52,015 bases of DNA from JAUXFS01 sp050329575 (GTDB lineage: Bacteria > Pseudomonadota > Alphaproteobacteria > Rhodospirillales > Defluviicoccaceae). Where the stretch lies: NCBI GenBank assembly GCA_050329575.1, contig JBHJOP010000038.1, positions 1-52,015 of the forward strand, read 5' to 3'. The notes beneath the pieces were generated by a model that searched no databases, had not been told where the DNA came from, and was given only the letters and a program-made list of their open reading frames with translations. A program made the position numbers and the translations under genes. Positions 9,388 to 17,820 of this stretch are shown piece after piece (the first letter of the stretch is position 1; every line of letters starts with the position of its first letter).

Positions 9388-10146
9388 TCAGGGAGCGCCC
9401 TGCGCCACCGCCCAGAAATCGTCGGCCTTCAGGGCGGCGCCGCCGATCAGGCCGCCGTCGATATCGGTCTGGGCGAGCAGCTCCTTGGCGTTCTTGGGGT
9501 TCATCGACCCGCCGTAGAGAATGCGCATGTCGTTGGCGGCGGCGGTGCCGAGAATGGCGGCCAGTTCGCCGCGGATCATCTGGTGGACCTCCTGCGCCTG
9601 TTCGGGGGTCGCGGTGCGCCCGGTTCCGATCGCCCACACCGGCTCGTAGGCGATGACGGTGTTCGCCGCCGTCGCTCCTTGCGGCAGCGACCCGTGCACC
9701 TGGCGCTTGTTGACGTCGAGGGTCTTGCCGGCGTCCCGTTCCTCCAGCGTCTCGCCGATACACACTATCGCCGTCAGGCCCGCCGCCAGCGCCGCCTCCG
9801 CCTTCGCCTTGACCTGGGCGTCGGTCTCGCCGTGGTTGGTCCGCCGTTCCGAATGTCCGACGATGACATGCGCGCAGCCGATGTCTTTCAGCATCGCGGC
9901 GCTGGTGTCCCCGGTATGGGCGCCCTTCACCTGCATGTGGCAGTCCTGGCCGCCGACCGCGATGCCGCTGCCGGAGACCGCCGCGACGACCTTGGAGATC
10001 AGCGTGAACGGGGGACACACCAGCATGTCGAAGCGGGGAGACCGCTCGCCCTTGAGGCGCGCCGCGAGATCGCCCGCCAGCGCCAGGCCGTCGGCCTGCA
10101 ATCCGTTCATCTTCCAGTTGCCGGCGATCAGAATGCGTCGGGCCAT
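9388..10146 (-). CDS. tpiA: Triosephosphate isomerase
   Basis: Interconverts dihydroxyacetone phosphate and glyceraldehyde 3-phosphate. 252 residues with the full TIM-barrel signature: the catalytic lysine in AGNWKMNG, the catalytic His in VIVGHSERR, the catalytic Glu in IAYEPVWAIGTG, and the phosphate loop ILYGGSMNPKN. I used the ATG at 10146, which follows AGGGAGAG and gives the normal family start MARRILIAGNWKMNG. It is the first gene of the minus-strand block tpiA-secG-pyrG-kdsA-eno-ftsB and diverges from ppiD/trpE. Confidence 0.98.
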   Translation of the reverse strand: MARRILIAGNWKMNGLQADGLALAGDLAARLKGERSPRFDMLVCPPFTLISKVVAAVSGSGIAVGGQDCHMQVKGAHTGDTSAAMLKDIGCAHVIVGHSERRTNHGETDAQVKAKAEAALAAGLTAIVCIGETLEERDAGKTLDVNKRQVHGSLPQGATAANTVIAYEPVWAIGTGRTATPEQAQEVHQMIRGELAAILGTAAANDMRILYGGSMNPKNAKELLAQTDIDGGLIGGAALKADDFWAVAQGAP

Positions 10147-10208
10147 CGTTCTCTCCCTGTCTAGCTGTCGGCTGCGCCATGAATGGAGGTCTGGTCGCGG
10201 TCTGTTTA

Positions 10209-10230
10209 GCATAGGCCCGCGACGCGTCAA
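10209..10230 (-). promoter_or_regulatory. Possible tpiA promoter
   Basis: On the minus strand a TTGACG hexamer (10225-10230) lies about 80 bp upstream of the tpiA start, with A/T-rich candidates CTATGC or TAAACA about 10-16 bp further on. The -10 match is poor. It is the best candidate in the divergent tpiA/ppiD gap. Confidence 0.25.
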
Positions 10231-10368
10231 ACAGCTTGCTCGGGCGCCGGCCGGTCGCGGTTCCGGCTTGCGGGCCCGCGGAGGCCCTCCTATGATCGTT
10301 GCGCCGGGTGATCCGTCCCCGGAGAGGTGATTGTCGCCCGTTTCGATCCTCCCCCAGCCCGGGACGCC

Positions 10369-12243
10369 ATGCTCGAAGCCATCCGGAAGCGCTCCGCCTC
10401 TTTCGTGGTCAAGGGCCTGTTCGTCCTCTTGGTGCTCAGTTTCGGGCTGTGGGGGATCGCCGACGTCTACAGCCCCAGCCGCGGCGACGATTGGGCGGCG
10501 ACGGTCGGCGACCGGCAGATCACGGCCGCCGAGGTGAGCGACGAGTACCGGCGCGAGCTGCGCCGCCTCGGCATCACGCTCGGCACCATCGATCCCGAAC
10601 AGGCGCGGGCGCTCGGCCTCTCGCGTCACGTTCTCGACCGGATGATCGATCGAACGCTGCTCGACGTCGCGGCGGCCGATCTCGGGATCACCGTCGGTGA
10701 CGCCCTCGTCCGCCAGACCATCCAGGCCGACCCGCTGTTCCGGGGCCAGTTCGGCACCTTCGATGCCGACCTGTTCCGCCGCATCCTCGACATCAACGGA
10801 ATGACCGAGGAGCAGTTCGTGGCCCGGGTGCGCGGCGACATCGGCCGCAACCAGCTGATCGCCAGCGTCGCCGCCGGTTCGACCGTTCCGCCGGCGATGG
10901 CGGAGGCCCTCTACCGGCATCGGGCCGAGCAACGGGTCGCCGAGGTGCTGCAGGTGTCGCTGGCGGCGATCGACGACGTCGGCGCGCCGGGCGAGTCCGA
11001 GTTGCGCCAGTTCTACGAGGACACGAAGGCCCGCTTCACCGCGCCCGAGTACCGGGCGCTCACCGCCGTGGTGGTGTCGGCGCGCCAGCTGCAGCGGGAG
11101 ATCGCCGTCTCCGAACGGGAGTTGCAGGACGAGTTCCGGGGCCGGATCGACGATTTCAGCCGCCCCGAGTCGCGGGCCATCCGCCAGATGGTGTTCGGCG
11201 ACGAGGAGGCCGCCGTCCGCGCCCACGCCCGGCTCGCCGGCGGGGCGGCGTTCACCCGTGTCGCCGAGGAGGAGGCCGGGCTCGAGGCGGATGCGCTGGA
11301 GATCGGCACCGTCACCCGCGACCGTTTGCCGACCGAGCTGGCGGAGGTCGCCTTCGCCCTGCCGCCCGGCGCGGTGAGCGAGCCGGTGCAAAGTGCGCTC
11401 GGCTGGCACCTGCTGGAGGTCACGGCGATCGAGCCGGCGCGCCAAGCGACCCTGGACGATGTCCGCGCCGAGCTGACCGCCGAGATCGCGGGCGAGCGGG
11501 CGCTCGATGCCCTGCACCGGCTGACCATGCGCCTCGAGGACGAACTCGGGGGCGGAGCGACCCTCGAGGAGGCGGCGGCGCGGCTCGATCTCGACCTCCG
11601 CCGCATCGCGGCTGTCGATCCGCAGGGCCTCGACCCCGACGGCCGGCCGCTCGACGACCTGCCGCCCGGGCTCGTCGACACCGCGTTCGCGACCGCCGAG
11701 CGCTTCGAGAGCGCGCTGCTCGAGGCGGGAGACGACACCTACTTCGTGGTCCGGGTCGATGCGGTGACGCCGGCGGCGGCGCGGCCGTTCGACGCCATCA
11801 GGACCGACGTCCTCGAGGCGTGGCGGGCCGACCAGCGCCAGCAGCGCGGACGGCAGGTGGCCGAGACGATCGCCGCCCGACTGAACGACGGCGCCGATCC
11901 CGCCGCGGTCGCCGCCGAGACCGGCGCCAGGTTGTCGACGACGCCACCCTTCACCCGCTTCGGCGAGGGCTTTCCGGAGACCCTCGACGGCGCCCTGGTC
12001 GCGGCGGTGTTCCGGGCCGCGCCCGGCCGGAGCGTCGTCGTCCCCGGTGCCGCGGACTGGTACGTGGCGCGGCCGAAGACGATCGTCGCCGGCGAGCCGC
12101 TGACCGACGCGGCGGGCCTCGACCGGGTGCGCGCGGATCTCGAGCGCGCCCTCGGCGTCGATCTCCTGTCCCAACTCACCCACGGGCTCCGCCGGCAGCA
12201 CCCGATCCGGGTGAACACGCGCGCGCTCGACGACCTGATGTGA
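10369..12243 (+). CDS. ppiD: PpiD/SurA-like membrane-anchored peptidyl-prolyl isomerase
   Basis: A periplasmic folding factor anchored by one N-terminal helix (VVKGLFVLLVLSFGLWGI, about residues 13-30). A SurA_N-like segment follows (LSRHVLDRMIDRTLLDVAAADLGI, DLFRRILDINGMTEEQF), then a parvulin-like domain around residues 250-360 ending in LGWHLLEV, and a repeat-like C-terminal region. The ATG at 10369 gives the family start MLEAIRKRSASFVVKG, so it is preferred over an upstream GTG at 10327, which has no properly spaced ribosome site. Total 624 residues, the usual size for PpiD. trpE follows after 29 bp, suggesting co-transcription. Assignment to PpiD rather than another parvulin is from architecture. 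Confidence 0.85.
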   Translation: MLEAIRKRSASFVVKGLFVLLVLSFGLWGIADVYSPSRGDDWAATVGDRQITAAEVSDEYRRELRRLGITLGTIDPEQARALGLSRHVLDRMIDRTLLDVAAADLGITVGDALVRQTIQADPLFRGQFGTFDADLFRRILDINGMTEEQFVARVRGDIGRNQLIASVAAGSTVPPAMAEALYRHRAEQRVAEVLQVSLAAIDDVGAPGESELRQFYEDTKARFTAPEYRALTAVVVSARQLQREIAVSERELQDEFRGRIDDFSRPESRAIRQMVFGDEEAAVRAHARLAGGAAFTRVAEEEAGLEADALEIGTVTRDRLPTELAEVAFALPPGAVSEPVQSALGWHLLEVTAIEPARQATLDDVRAELTAEIAGERALDALHRLTMRLEDELGGGATLEEAAARLDLDLRRIAAVDPQGLDPDGRPLDDLPPGLVDTAFATAERFESALLEAGDDTYFVVRVDAVTPAAARPFDAIRTDVLEAWRADQRQQRGRQVAETIAARLNDGADPAAVAAETGARLSTTPPFTRFGEGFPETLDGALVAAVFRAAPGRSVVVPGAADWYVARPKTIVAGEPLTDAAGLDRVRADLERALGVDLLSQLTHGLRRQHPIRVNTRALDDLM

Positions 12244-12272
12244 TGGCCGCGATCGGCGCCGGATGACCGCAG

Positions 12273-13793
12273 ATGCAGGTTGAACCCGCGTTCCCGCCGT
12301 TCGAGGCCGCCTACGATCGCGGCGAACCGCAGGTGGTGTGGACGAGCCTGGTCGCCGACCTCGAAACCCCGGTTTCGGCGATGCTCAAGCTCGCCGATGG
12401 CCGCCCCGACAGCTTCCTCCTGGAGTCGGTCGAGGGGGGGGCGATCCGCGGCCGCTACTCGTTCATCGGGCTCAAGCCGGATCTCGTCTGGCGCTGCTTC
12501 GGCGATCGTGCGGAAATCAATCGCCGGGTCCGCTTCGATGCCGCGGCGTTCGCGCCGTGCCCGGTCTCCGAGCGCGCCGGCGCGCTCGCCTCGCTGCGGG
12601 CGGTGATCGCCGAATCCCGCATCGATCTGCCGCTCGGCCTGCCGCCGATGGCCGCCGGTCTGGTCGGCTATCTCGGCTACGACATGGTGCGGCTGATGGA
12701 GCGGCTGCCGGACCGCAACCCGGACGCCCTCGGATTGCCCGACGGGCTGTTCCTGCGGCCGACGGTGATCGCCGTCTTCGACAACGTCAAGGACAACGTC
12801 ACGGTGATCAGCCCGGTGTGGCCGGACCCGCGGATGAACGCCGAGGCGGCCTACGATCAGGCCCGCAAGCGGCTCGCCGACGTCGTCACCGATTTCGGGC
12901 GCAGCCTCCCCTACCAGCGCAGCGTCGCGGCGACGCCGGGGCCGCATCCGACACCGATCTCCAACACCGACCGCAGCGGCTATCACGCGATGGTCGCCAA
13001 GGCCAAGGCGTACATCTACGCGGGCGACATCTTCCAGGTCGTTCCGTCACAGCGCTTCCGGGTGCCGTTCAAGCTGCCGCCATTCGCCCTCTACCGCGCG
13101 CTGCGGCGGCTCAACCCGTCGCCGTTCCTGTTCTTCCTCGATTTCGGGGGTTTCGCGGTGGTCGGTTCGAGCCCGGAGATCATGGTCAGGGTGCGCGACG
13201 GCAAGGTCACCATCCGGCCGATCGCCGGCACCCGTCCGCGCGGCGCCACGCCCGCCGAGGACCGGGCGCTGGCGGCGGAGCTGCTCGCCGATCCCAAGGA
13301 GCGGGCCGAACATCTGATGCTGCTCGATCTCGGCCGCAACGACGTCGGCCGGGTGGCGAAGGTCGGCACCGTCCGGGTCACCGAGCAGATGGTGATCGAG
13401 CACTACTCGCACGTCATGCACATCGTCTCCAATGTCGAGGGGGAACTCGATCCCAAGTACGACGCGATCAGCGCCCTGATCGCCGGCTTCCCGGCCGGGA
13501 CCGTCTCCGGGGCGCCGAAGGTCCGGGCGATGGAGATCATCGACGAACTCGAGCCCGAGCGCCGCGGCGTCTACGGCGGGTGCATCGGCTACATCGGCGC
13601 CAACGGCGAGATGGACACCTGCATCGCGCTGCGGACCGCCGTCGTCAAGGACGGGGTGCTGTATGTCCAGGCGGGCGGCGGCGTCGTCGCCGACAGCGAT
13701 CCCGAGGCCGAGTACCAGGAGAGCCGCAACAAGGCGCGCGCCTTGATCCGGGCCGCCGAGGAGGCGGCGCAGTTCTGTCCCGGCGCCGGCTAG
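12273..13793 (+). CDS. trpE: Anthranilate synthase component I
   Basis: Converts chorismate to anthranilate with ammonia supplied by TrpG. The 506 residues show the N-terminal regulatory region with FLLESVEGG (the LLES tryptophan-binding motif, so feedback inhibition is expected) and the chorismate-binding domain with IAGTRPRGAT, DLGRNDVGRV, FPAGTVSGAPKVRAME, GGCIGYIG and VQAGGGVVADSDPE. No trpG, trpD or trpC follows; the next gene is convergent 10 bp away. No leader peptide was seen. Confidence 0.96.
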   Translation: MQVEPAFPPFEAAYDRGEPQVVWTSLVADLETPVSAMLKLADGRPDSFLLESVEGGAIRGRYSFIGLKPDLVWRCFGDRAEINRRVRFDAAAFAPCPVSERAGALASLRAVIAESRIDLPLGLPPMAAGLVGYLGYDMVRLMERLPDRNPDALGLPDGLFLRPTVIAVFDNVKDNVTVISPVWPDPRMNAEAAYDQARKRLADVVTDFGRSLPYQRSVAATPGPHPTPISNTDRSGYHAMVAKAKAYIYAGDIFQVVPSQRFRVPFKLPPFALYRALRRLNPSPFLFFLDFGGFAVVGSSPEIMVRVRDGKVTIRPIAGTRPRGATPAEDRALAAELLADPKERAEHLMLLDLGRNDVGRVAKVGTVRVTEQMVIEHYSHVMHIVSNVEGELDPKYDAISALIAGFPAGTVSGAPKVRAMEIIDELEPERRGVYGGCIGYIGANGEMDTCIALRTAVVKDGVLYVQAGGGVVADSDPEAEYQESRNKARALIRAAEEAAQFCPGAG

Positions 13794-13808
13794 GGCCGCC
13801 GGCCTAGC
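13789..13808. terminator. Shared hairpin between convergent trpE and deacetylase genes
   Basis: GCTAGG (13789-13794) and CCTAGC (13803-13808) pair, extended inward by CC/GG with one bulged base and a 3-nt loop. The hairpin contains both stop codons (TAG of trpE and TAG of the opposite gene), so it can act in both directions. No U-tracts. Confidence 0.45.
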
Positions 13809-14922
13809 AGGCCGGGAGGGTCGCCGGGTCCCGTTGGCACGGCGGCGATCGCCGTTCGGCCGCCTGCGGACGGTTCGCCTGCCCGCCGCCGCCGTCGTCG
13901 TCTTCGACCTCGACCACCGCGCTCAACGGCACGAGGACGAGACCCTTCTCGTTCAGGGTCTCCAGCCAGCCCCTCAGCGCCTCCAGGGTGGCGTCGCGCG
14001 GATGACCGATGGCCACCGCGTGGCCTTTGCGGCGGGCGAGCCCCTCCAACGCCGCGAGGCGATCGCCGATGGCGGCGGGATCGTCGATGTTGTCGAGAAA
14101 GACGTCGCGCTCGATCACGGGGACTCGCGCCCGCCGGGCGGCCGCCGTCCCGACCGACCGGGAACTGGTGAGCGAATCGAGGAACAGCAATCCCCGGTCC
14201 TTCAGCACCGCCATCACCGCCGTCATCCCCTCGACGTCGGCCGTGAACCGGCTCCCCATGTGGTTGTTGATGCCGACGTAGCCGGCGAAGCGGTCGAGAT
14301 GGCCGTCCAGGAGCCGCCGGATCTCGGCCGCCGGCGAGCCCACGCGCAGCGCGCCGGGCCCGGGGTCGGCGGTTTCGCCGACCGGTTCCATGCCGACATG
14401 CATCAGCAGCTCGTGCCCCGCCTCGCGCGCGGCGCGCGTCTGCTCCGCGAGGCCGTCCGCATACGGCAGGAACGAGAGCGTCAGCGGACCCCTGAGGCCG
14501 ATGGCGCGCAGGGTTCGCCGGCGATCGAGGCCGAGATCGTCGAGCACCACCACCACCCGCGGCCCGTCGTCCACGGCGGTCGACGCGACGGCGTAGCGCC
14601 GCCACGGCGGCGACGCCGACGGATCCACCGAGGGCTCCGCCGCCTCGCCTTGGACCGGCGGCGCTTCCTCGAGATCGATGGCCGGCATCGCCGTCGGGAG
14701 GTCCTCCGTGGCGCCCCACTGCGGAAGCTGGACCGGCGGTTCCTCCGCGACCGACGGCGCGCTCCGCTCCGAGCCCCGCCGGGCGTCCCTGAACACCACG
14801 CCGGCGCCGTATCCGCCCAGCAAGGCGGCCAGAACGATCGCCGCATAGACGGCCACCCGCCACGGCCGGGGCCGGGCGCCCCGTCGTTCGTCGCCGTCTC
14901 GATCGATCCTGGATCTGCGCAC
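13804..14922 (-). CDS. Divergent polysaccharide deacetylase family protein (YibQ-like)
   Basis: A 372-residue protein with an N-terminal membrane segment (VAVYAAIVLAALLGGYGAGVVF, about residues 23-44), a Pro/Glu-rich linker, and from about residue 125 a NodB-like fold of the divergent (COG2861) type. Motifs are VVVVLDDLGLDRR, HELLMHVGMEP, GINNHMGSRFT, LFLDSLTS and AVAIGHPRDATLEAL. The Asp-Asp and His clusters suggest a metal-dependent hydrolase acting in the periplasm. In E. coli the related gene sits beside the peptidoglycan factor EnvC, but no envC or ctpA neighbour is present here. Substrate unknown. Confidence 0.87.
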   Translation of the reverse strand: MRRSRIDRDGDERRGARPRPWRVAVYAAIVLAALLGGYGAGVVFRDARRGSERSAPSVAEEPPVQLPQWGATEDLPTAMPAIDLEEAPPVQGEAAEPSVDPSASPPWRRYAVASTAVDDGPRVVVVLDDLGLDRRRTLRAIGLRGPLTLSFLPYADGLAEQTRAAREAGHELLMHVGMEPVGETADPGPGALRVGSPAAEIRRLLDGHLDRFAGYVGINNHMGSRFTADVEGMTAVMAVLKDRGLLFLDSLTSSRSVGTAAARRARVPVIERDVFLDNIDDPAAIGDRLAALEGLARRKGHAVAIGHPRDATLEALRGWLETLNEKGLVLVPLSAVVEVEDDDGGGGQANRPQAAERRSPPCQRDPATLPAC

Positions 14923-15151
14923 GGTGCGGTGCAGGGACTCCCCCTATGCCGGCCCTCCGCCGGCCGCGTTCGTCCCCGAAGGCGAGGACGATGGACCGTC
15001 GCCGGCGAAGTTGCTATGAGATCCATCCCATGCCGTCAACGAGATCGAACGTCTCGGCGGACGAAACCGCGCCGGCGAGCGCACGGGCGACGCCGAACCC
15101 GCGCGGGACGCCGCGCCGGATCGCCCCGCGCCGGACGTTTCCGCGCGACCG

Positions 15152-15925
15152 ATGACGGTCAGCCTCGTCACCGGCGCCTCCTCCGGGATCGGGCGCAGTC
15201 TGGCCAGGCGAATCGCCGCCGAGGGCCATGCGGTGGCGGTGGTCGCGCGCCGCCGGGCGCTGCTCGACACGCTGGTCGGCGAGATCGAAGCCGCGGGCGG
15301 GCGGGCGTTGGCGATCCAGTGTGACGTCACCGATCCCGGCCGGGTGCGGGACGCCGTCCGCGAGACCGAGCGGACGCTCGGCCCCATCGACCGGCTGGTG
15401 GCGAACGCCGGGGGGGGCGAGCGGACGTCCGTCGATCCCTTCGACGCCGCTCACGTCGAACGGGTTCTGGCGCTGAACGTGATCGGCACCGCCAACTGCA
15501 TCGAGGCCGTGCTGCCGGGAATGATCGCCCGCCGCGCCGGCCACATCGTCGCCGTCAGCAGCCTCGCCGCCTATCGCGGCCTTCCCGGCGCCGCGGCCTA
15601 CTGCGCGGCCAAGGCGGCGCTCACCGCCATGATGGAGAGCCTGATGCTCGATCTGCGCCCCTTCGGCGTCGGCGTCACCATCGTGCTGCCGGGGTTCGTG
15701 CGGACCAAGCCGGCCTCCGAGCCGAGGAAGCGCCGCCGGCCGGGCGAGCTGGATCTGGAGGAGGCGACGGCGAGGATTCACCGGGCGATCGTCGCCCGGC
15801 GGCGGCGCGACGCCTTTCCGTTCGGCCTTGCCGCGGCCGCCGGCATCGTCCGGCTGCTGCCGGCCGGATTGTACGCGCGGATGCTGGCGGGGCGTGGTCG
15901 CAAGGCGGGGAAGGACATCCGATGA
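15152..15925 (+). CDS. Short-chain dehydrogenase/reductase
   Basis: 257 residues with the complete classical SDR set: nucleotide motif TGASSGIG (8-15), CDVTDP, NAGGG, the catalytic Ser in HIVAVSSLAAYRG and the catalytic Tyr/Lys in YCAAK. The VARRR stretch after beta-2 hints at NADP preference. The C-terminal region (RRRRDAFPFGLAAAAGIVRLLP) is hydrophobic and basic, a pattern seen in SDRs acting on membrane or long-chain substrates such as DltE/YbbO-like proteins. Substrate not predictable. The gene stands alone, with the hydroxylase 172 bp downstream. Confidence 0.88.
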   Translation: MTVSLVTGASSGIGRSLARRIAAEGHAVAVVARRRALLDTLVGEIEAAGGRALAIQCDVTDPGRVRDAVRETERTLGPIDRLVANAGGGERTSVDPFDAAHVERVLALNVIGTANCIEAVLPGMIARRAGHIVAVSSLAAYRGLPGAAAYCAAKAALTAMMESLMLDLRPFGVGVTIVLPGFVRTKPASEPRKRRRPGELDLEEATARIHRAIVARRRRDAFPFGLAAAAGIVRLLPAGLYARMLAGRGRKAGKDIR

Positions 15926-16097
15926 CGGACCGCCGGGACGCACGACGTCAAGGACGGGCGAACGTCGGCTCTGGTACGCGAAGACCGGCATGGCCTATAG
16001 TTCGGCGGTGACGGTCGGCGCCGGCGATCGTCGCACGCGGTGACGTGGGTTCTGCGCGGCGGCCGGAGCCTCGCGGTGAACGGGGGAGAGGAAGATC

Positions 16098-16877
16098 ATG
16101 GTTGCGACTGCGGCACTGGACAACCTTCGGTCGGCTCGACGCAAGTATGTGAGGAATTTCGGGAAGCCCGTCCTGCGGGCGTTCGATCGGCTGATGGCGT
16201 CGCAATCGCTGGTCCCCAACGACCCCGTCCTCGACTCGGAGCTGTTCCCCTGGGTGTCCCTGCTCGAGGACAACTGGCGCGACATCCGCGCCGAACTCGA
16301 TGCGGTGCTTCGCTATCGCGACGTCATTCCCCGATTCCAGGACGTCTCTCCCGATCAGTATCGGATCTCGCCGGACGACATGTGGAAGACGTTCATGCTG
16401 TTCGGGTTCGGCTTCCGCGCCGATCTGAACTGCCAGCTCTGTCCGAAGACCACCGCCTGTCTGGAGCGGATCCCCGGGCTGAAGACGGCGTTCTTCTCGA
16501 TCCTCGCCCCCGGCAAGCACGTGCCCTCGCACAAGGGCGTCACCAAGGCCTTCGTGCGCTGTCATCTCGGGCTCATCGTCCCCAGGGAGCGGGAGAAGTG
16601 CCTGATGACGGTCGACGACGTCCCATGCGTCTGGGAGGAAGGACACGCCTTCGTGTTCGACGACACCTTCCCCCACGAGGTGACCAACGCCACCGACCAG
16701 CAGCGGGTCGTGCTGCTGATCGACGTCGATCGCCCGATGCGTCTGGCGGGCCGGCTCGCCAGCCACCTGGCGATGTGGCTGTTCAAGAAGACGGCCTACG
16801 TCAAGGACGCCCGCCGCAACTACCTGCAGTGGGAAGATCGTCTGCGGGCGCACCTGAAGGCGCTTGAGGGCGCCTGA
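16098..16877 (+). CDS. Aspartyl/asparaginyl beta-hydroxylase family dioxygenase, LpxO-like
   Basis: 259 residues of the Asp/Asn beta-hydroxylase fold, an Fe(II)/2-oxoglutarate dioxygenase. The core runs from about residue 130: FFSILAPGKHVPSHKGVTK carries the first metal His, RCHLGLIVP follows, EGHAFVFDDTFPHEVTN carries the distal His, and QQRVVLLIDVDRP ends the fold. Bacterial LpxO of this family hydroxylates the secondary acyl chain of lipid A. The C-terminal hydrophobic stretch LASHLAMWLFKK agrees with membrane association. A Cys-rich spot (CQLCPKTTAC) is unusual. A strong GGGAGAGGAAG site precedes the ATG. Lipid A as the substrate is inferred from family only. Confidence 0.82.
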   Translation: MVATAALDNLRSARRKYVRNFGKPVLRAFDRLMASQSLVPNDPVLDSELFPWVSLLEDNWRDIRAELDAVLRYRDVIPRFQDVSPDQYRISPDDMWKTFMLFGFGFRADLNCQLCPKTTACLERIPGLKTAFFSILAPGKHVPSHKGVTKAFVRCHLGLIVPREREKCLMTVDDVPCVWEEGHAFVFDDTFPHEVTNATDQQRVVLLIDVDRPMRLAGRLASHLAMWLFKKTAYVKDARRNYLQWEDRLRAHLKALEGA

Positions 16878-16895
16878 AGCGGCGACCCGCGGTCG

Positions 16896-16915
16896 GCCCG
16901 CGTCGGCCGGCGGGC
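16896..16915 (+). terminator. Weak hairpin after the hydroxylase gene
   Basis: GCCCGC (16896-16901) and GCGGGC (16910-16915) with an 8-nt loop lie 18 nt past the stop, between two convergent genes. In sequence this rich in G+C a 6-bp stem is weak evidence. Confidence 0.25.
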
Positions 16916-16975
16916 TGGATCCTCGCGGCGGAGGGATCGCCCCCCGCGGCCGGCGCCCCGGTGCCGTTTGCCGGC

Positions 16976-17332
16976 TCAACCGAAGCGCTGTTCCTCCAGC
17001 GAGCGCATCCGCGCCGCCATCAGGTCGCGCAGTACCGCATAGGCGCTGCCGTCGAGGCCGAGAAAGCTGACCACCAGCCGTCCCCGGCCGCGATCGAGGC
17101 GAATCACCCGGGCGCGGGCTTCGACCGTCGTCATCACGCCGTCGGGAGCGCAGATGCCCTCGACCACGAGCAACGCTCCGGCGCTCAGGCTGCCTTGATA
17201 GCCGTCCACGACGAACCCGCCCAGGCTCCAGCTCTCGGTGGTGTGGCGGCCGCCGTTGAACGCCAGGGTGACGGCCGGCGCGGTGAACCGCTCGTGGCGT
17301 CGCCGCTCTTCACCGACGAAACGTTCGAACAT
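16976..17332 (-). CDS. PilZ domain protein
   Basis: A small PilZ protein, the receptor domain for c-di-GMP. The binding signature is complete: the Arg-rich motif ERRRHERF near the N terminus and, after one beta strand, SWSLGGFVV, matching the (D/N)xSxxG box in spacing but with Glu-Ser-Trp-Ser. The rest is beta-barrel-like, ending in a helix. I place the start at the ATG giving MFERFVGEERRRHERF (118 residues); the frame stays open to an ATG at 17446, but those extra codons are AT-rich and unlike protein. It diverges from the GGDEF/EAL gene across a 488-bp gap, a natural partner for c-di-GMP signalling. Confidence 0.8.
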   Translation of the reverse strand: MFERFVGEERRRHERFTAPAVTLAFNGGRHTTESWSLGGFVVDGYQGSLSAGALLVVEGICAPDGVMTTVEARARVIRLDRGRGRLVVSFLGLDGSAYAVLRDLMAARMRSLEEQRFG

Positions 17333-17820
17333 CACGGGATCCGTCCCAACTCTCCTTTCGGTGGCATCGTTGACCGCTGCGACCGGGACGTAACGACGAG
17401 CCGCATGCATGCTGGCACTCACTGATAATCTATTCCGCGAGCGCATTAAAGAGGATACTCGGTAAACGTTTCGTTTATCAACACTCTAACGGCTACGCGG
17501 TTGTGCCAGCGCTGCGCGTCGATCCCCGGCGTTCCGACGCCCGACCGCCGAAGGCCCGCCCACGCGGCGCCTCGGCAACGGCACCCGCGCGCCGCGACGG
17601 GGTGGCGAACCAGGGGATTGAAACACCGCGGACGTGTTCCCCTTGACAACGACCGGGCCGACGCTCCCCTATATGGGGTAACGCAGGGAGAGCAGGCGGC
17701 GCGGCCCCCGGGGACCGAGCCCGGCGCGCGCGACCCCGGGGCTTCACGTCAGCAAGCGTCTCGACACCGCCGGCCGAGAGGGTCGTTGCCGTGCACATCA
17801 CCGTTTCCGATGGCGCCTAG
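17333..17820. promoter_or_regulatory. 488-bp divergent control region with inverted repeats
   Basis: This gap between the PilZ gene and the PAS/GGDEF/EAL gene is AT-rich at 17425-17500 and must hold both promoters. It contains the inverted repeat TAAACG-TTT-CGTTTA (17463-17477). Nearer the plus-strand gene are a consensus TTGACA (17643-17648) and CCCC-TATAT-GGGG (17666-17678), but the 20-21 bp between hexamers is too long for a standard promoter. No gene is supported here. Confidence 0.4.

Noticed and set aside
10327..10371. GTG at 10327 as the start of the PpiD-like protein
   Set aside because: Its GGAGAG lies directly against the GTG with no spacing, and the family start is the ATG at 10369.
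17642..17674. Consensus TTGACA plus TATAT as a strong promoter, or a heat-shock (RpoH) promoter with CCCCTATAT
   Set aside because: The distance between the two elements is 20-21 bp to the -10 hexamer, too long for sigma-70 or RpoH spacing; kept only as part of the control region.
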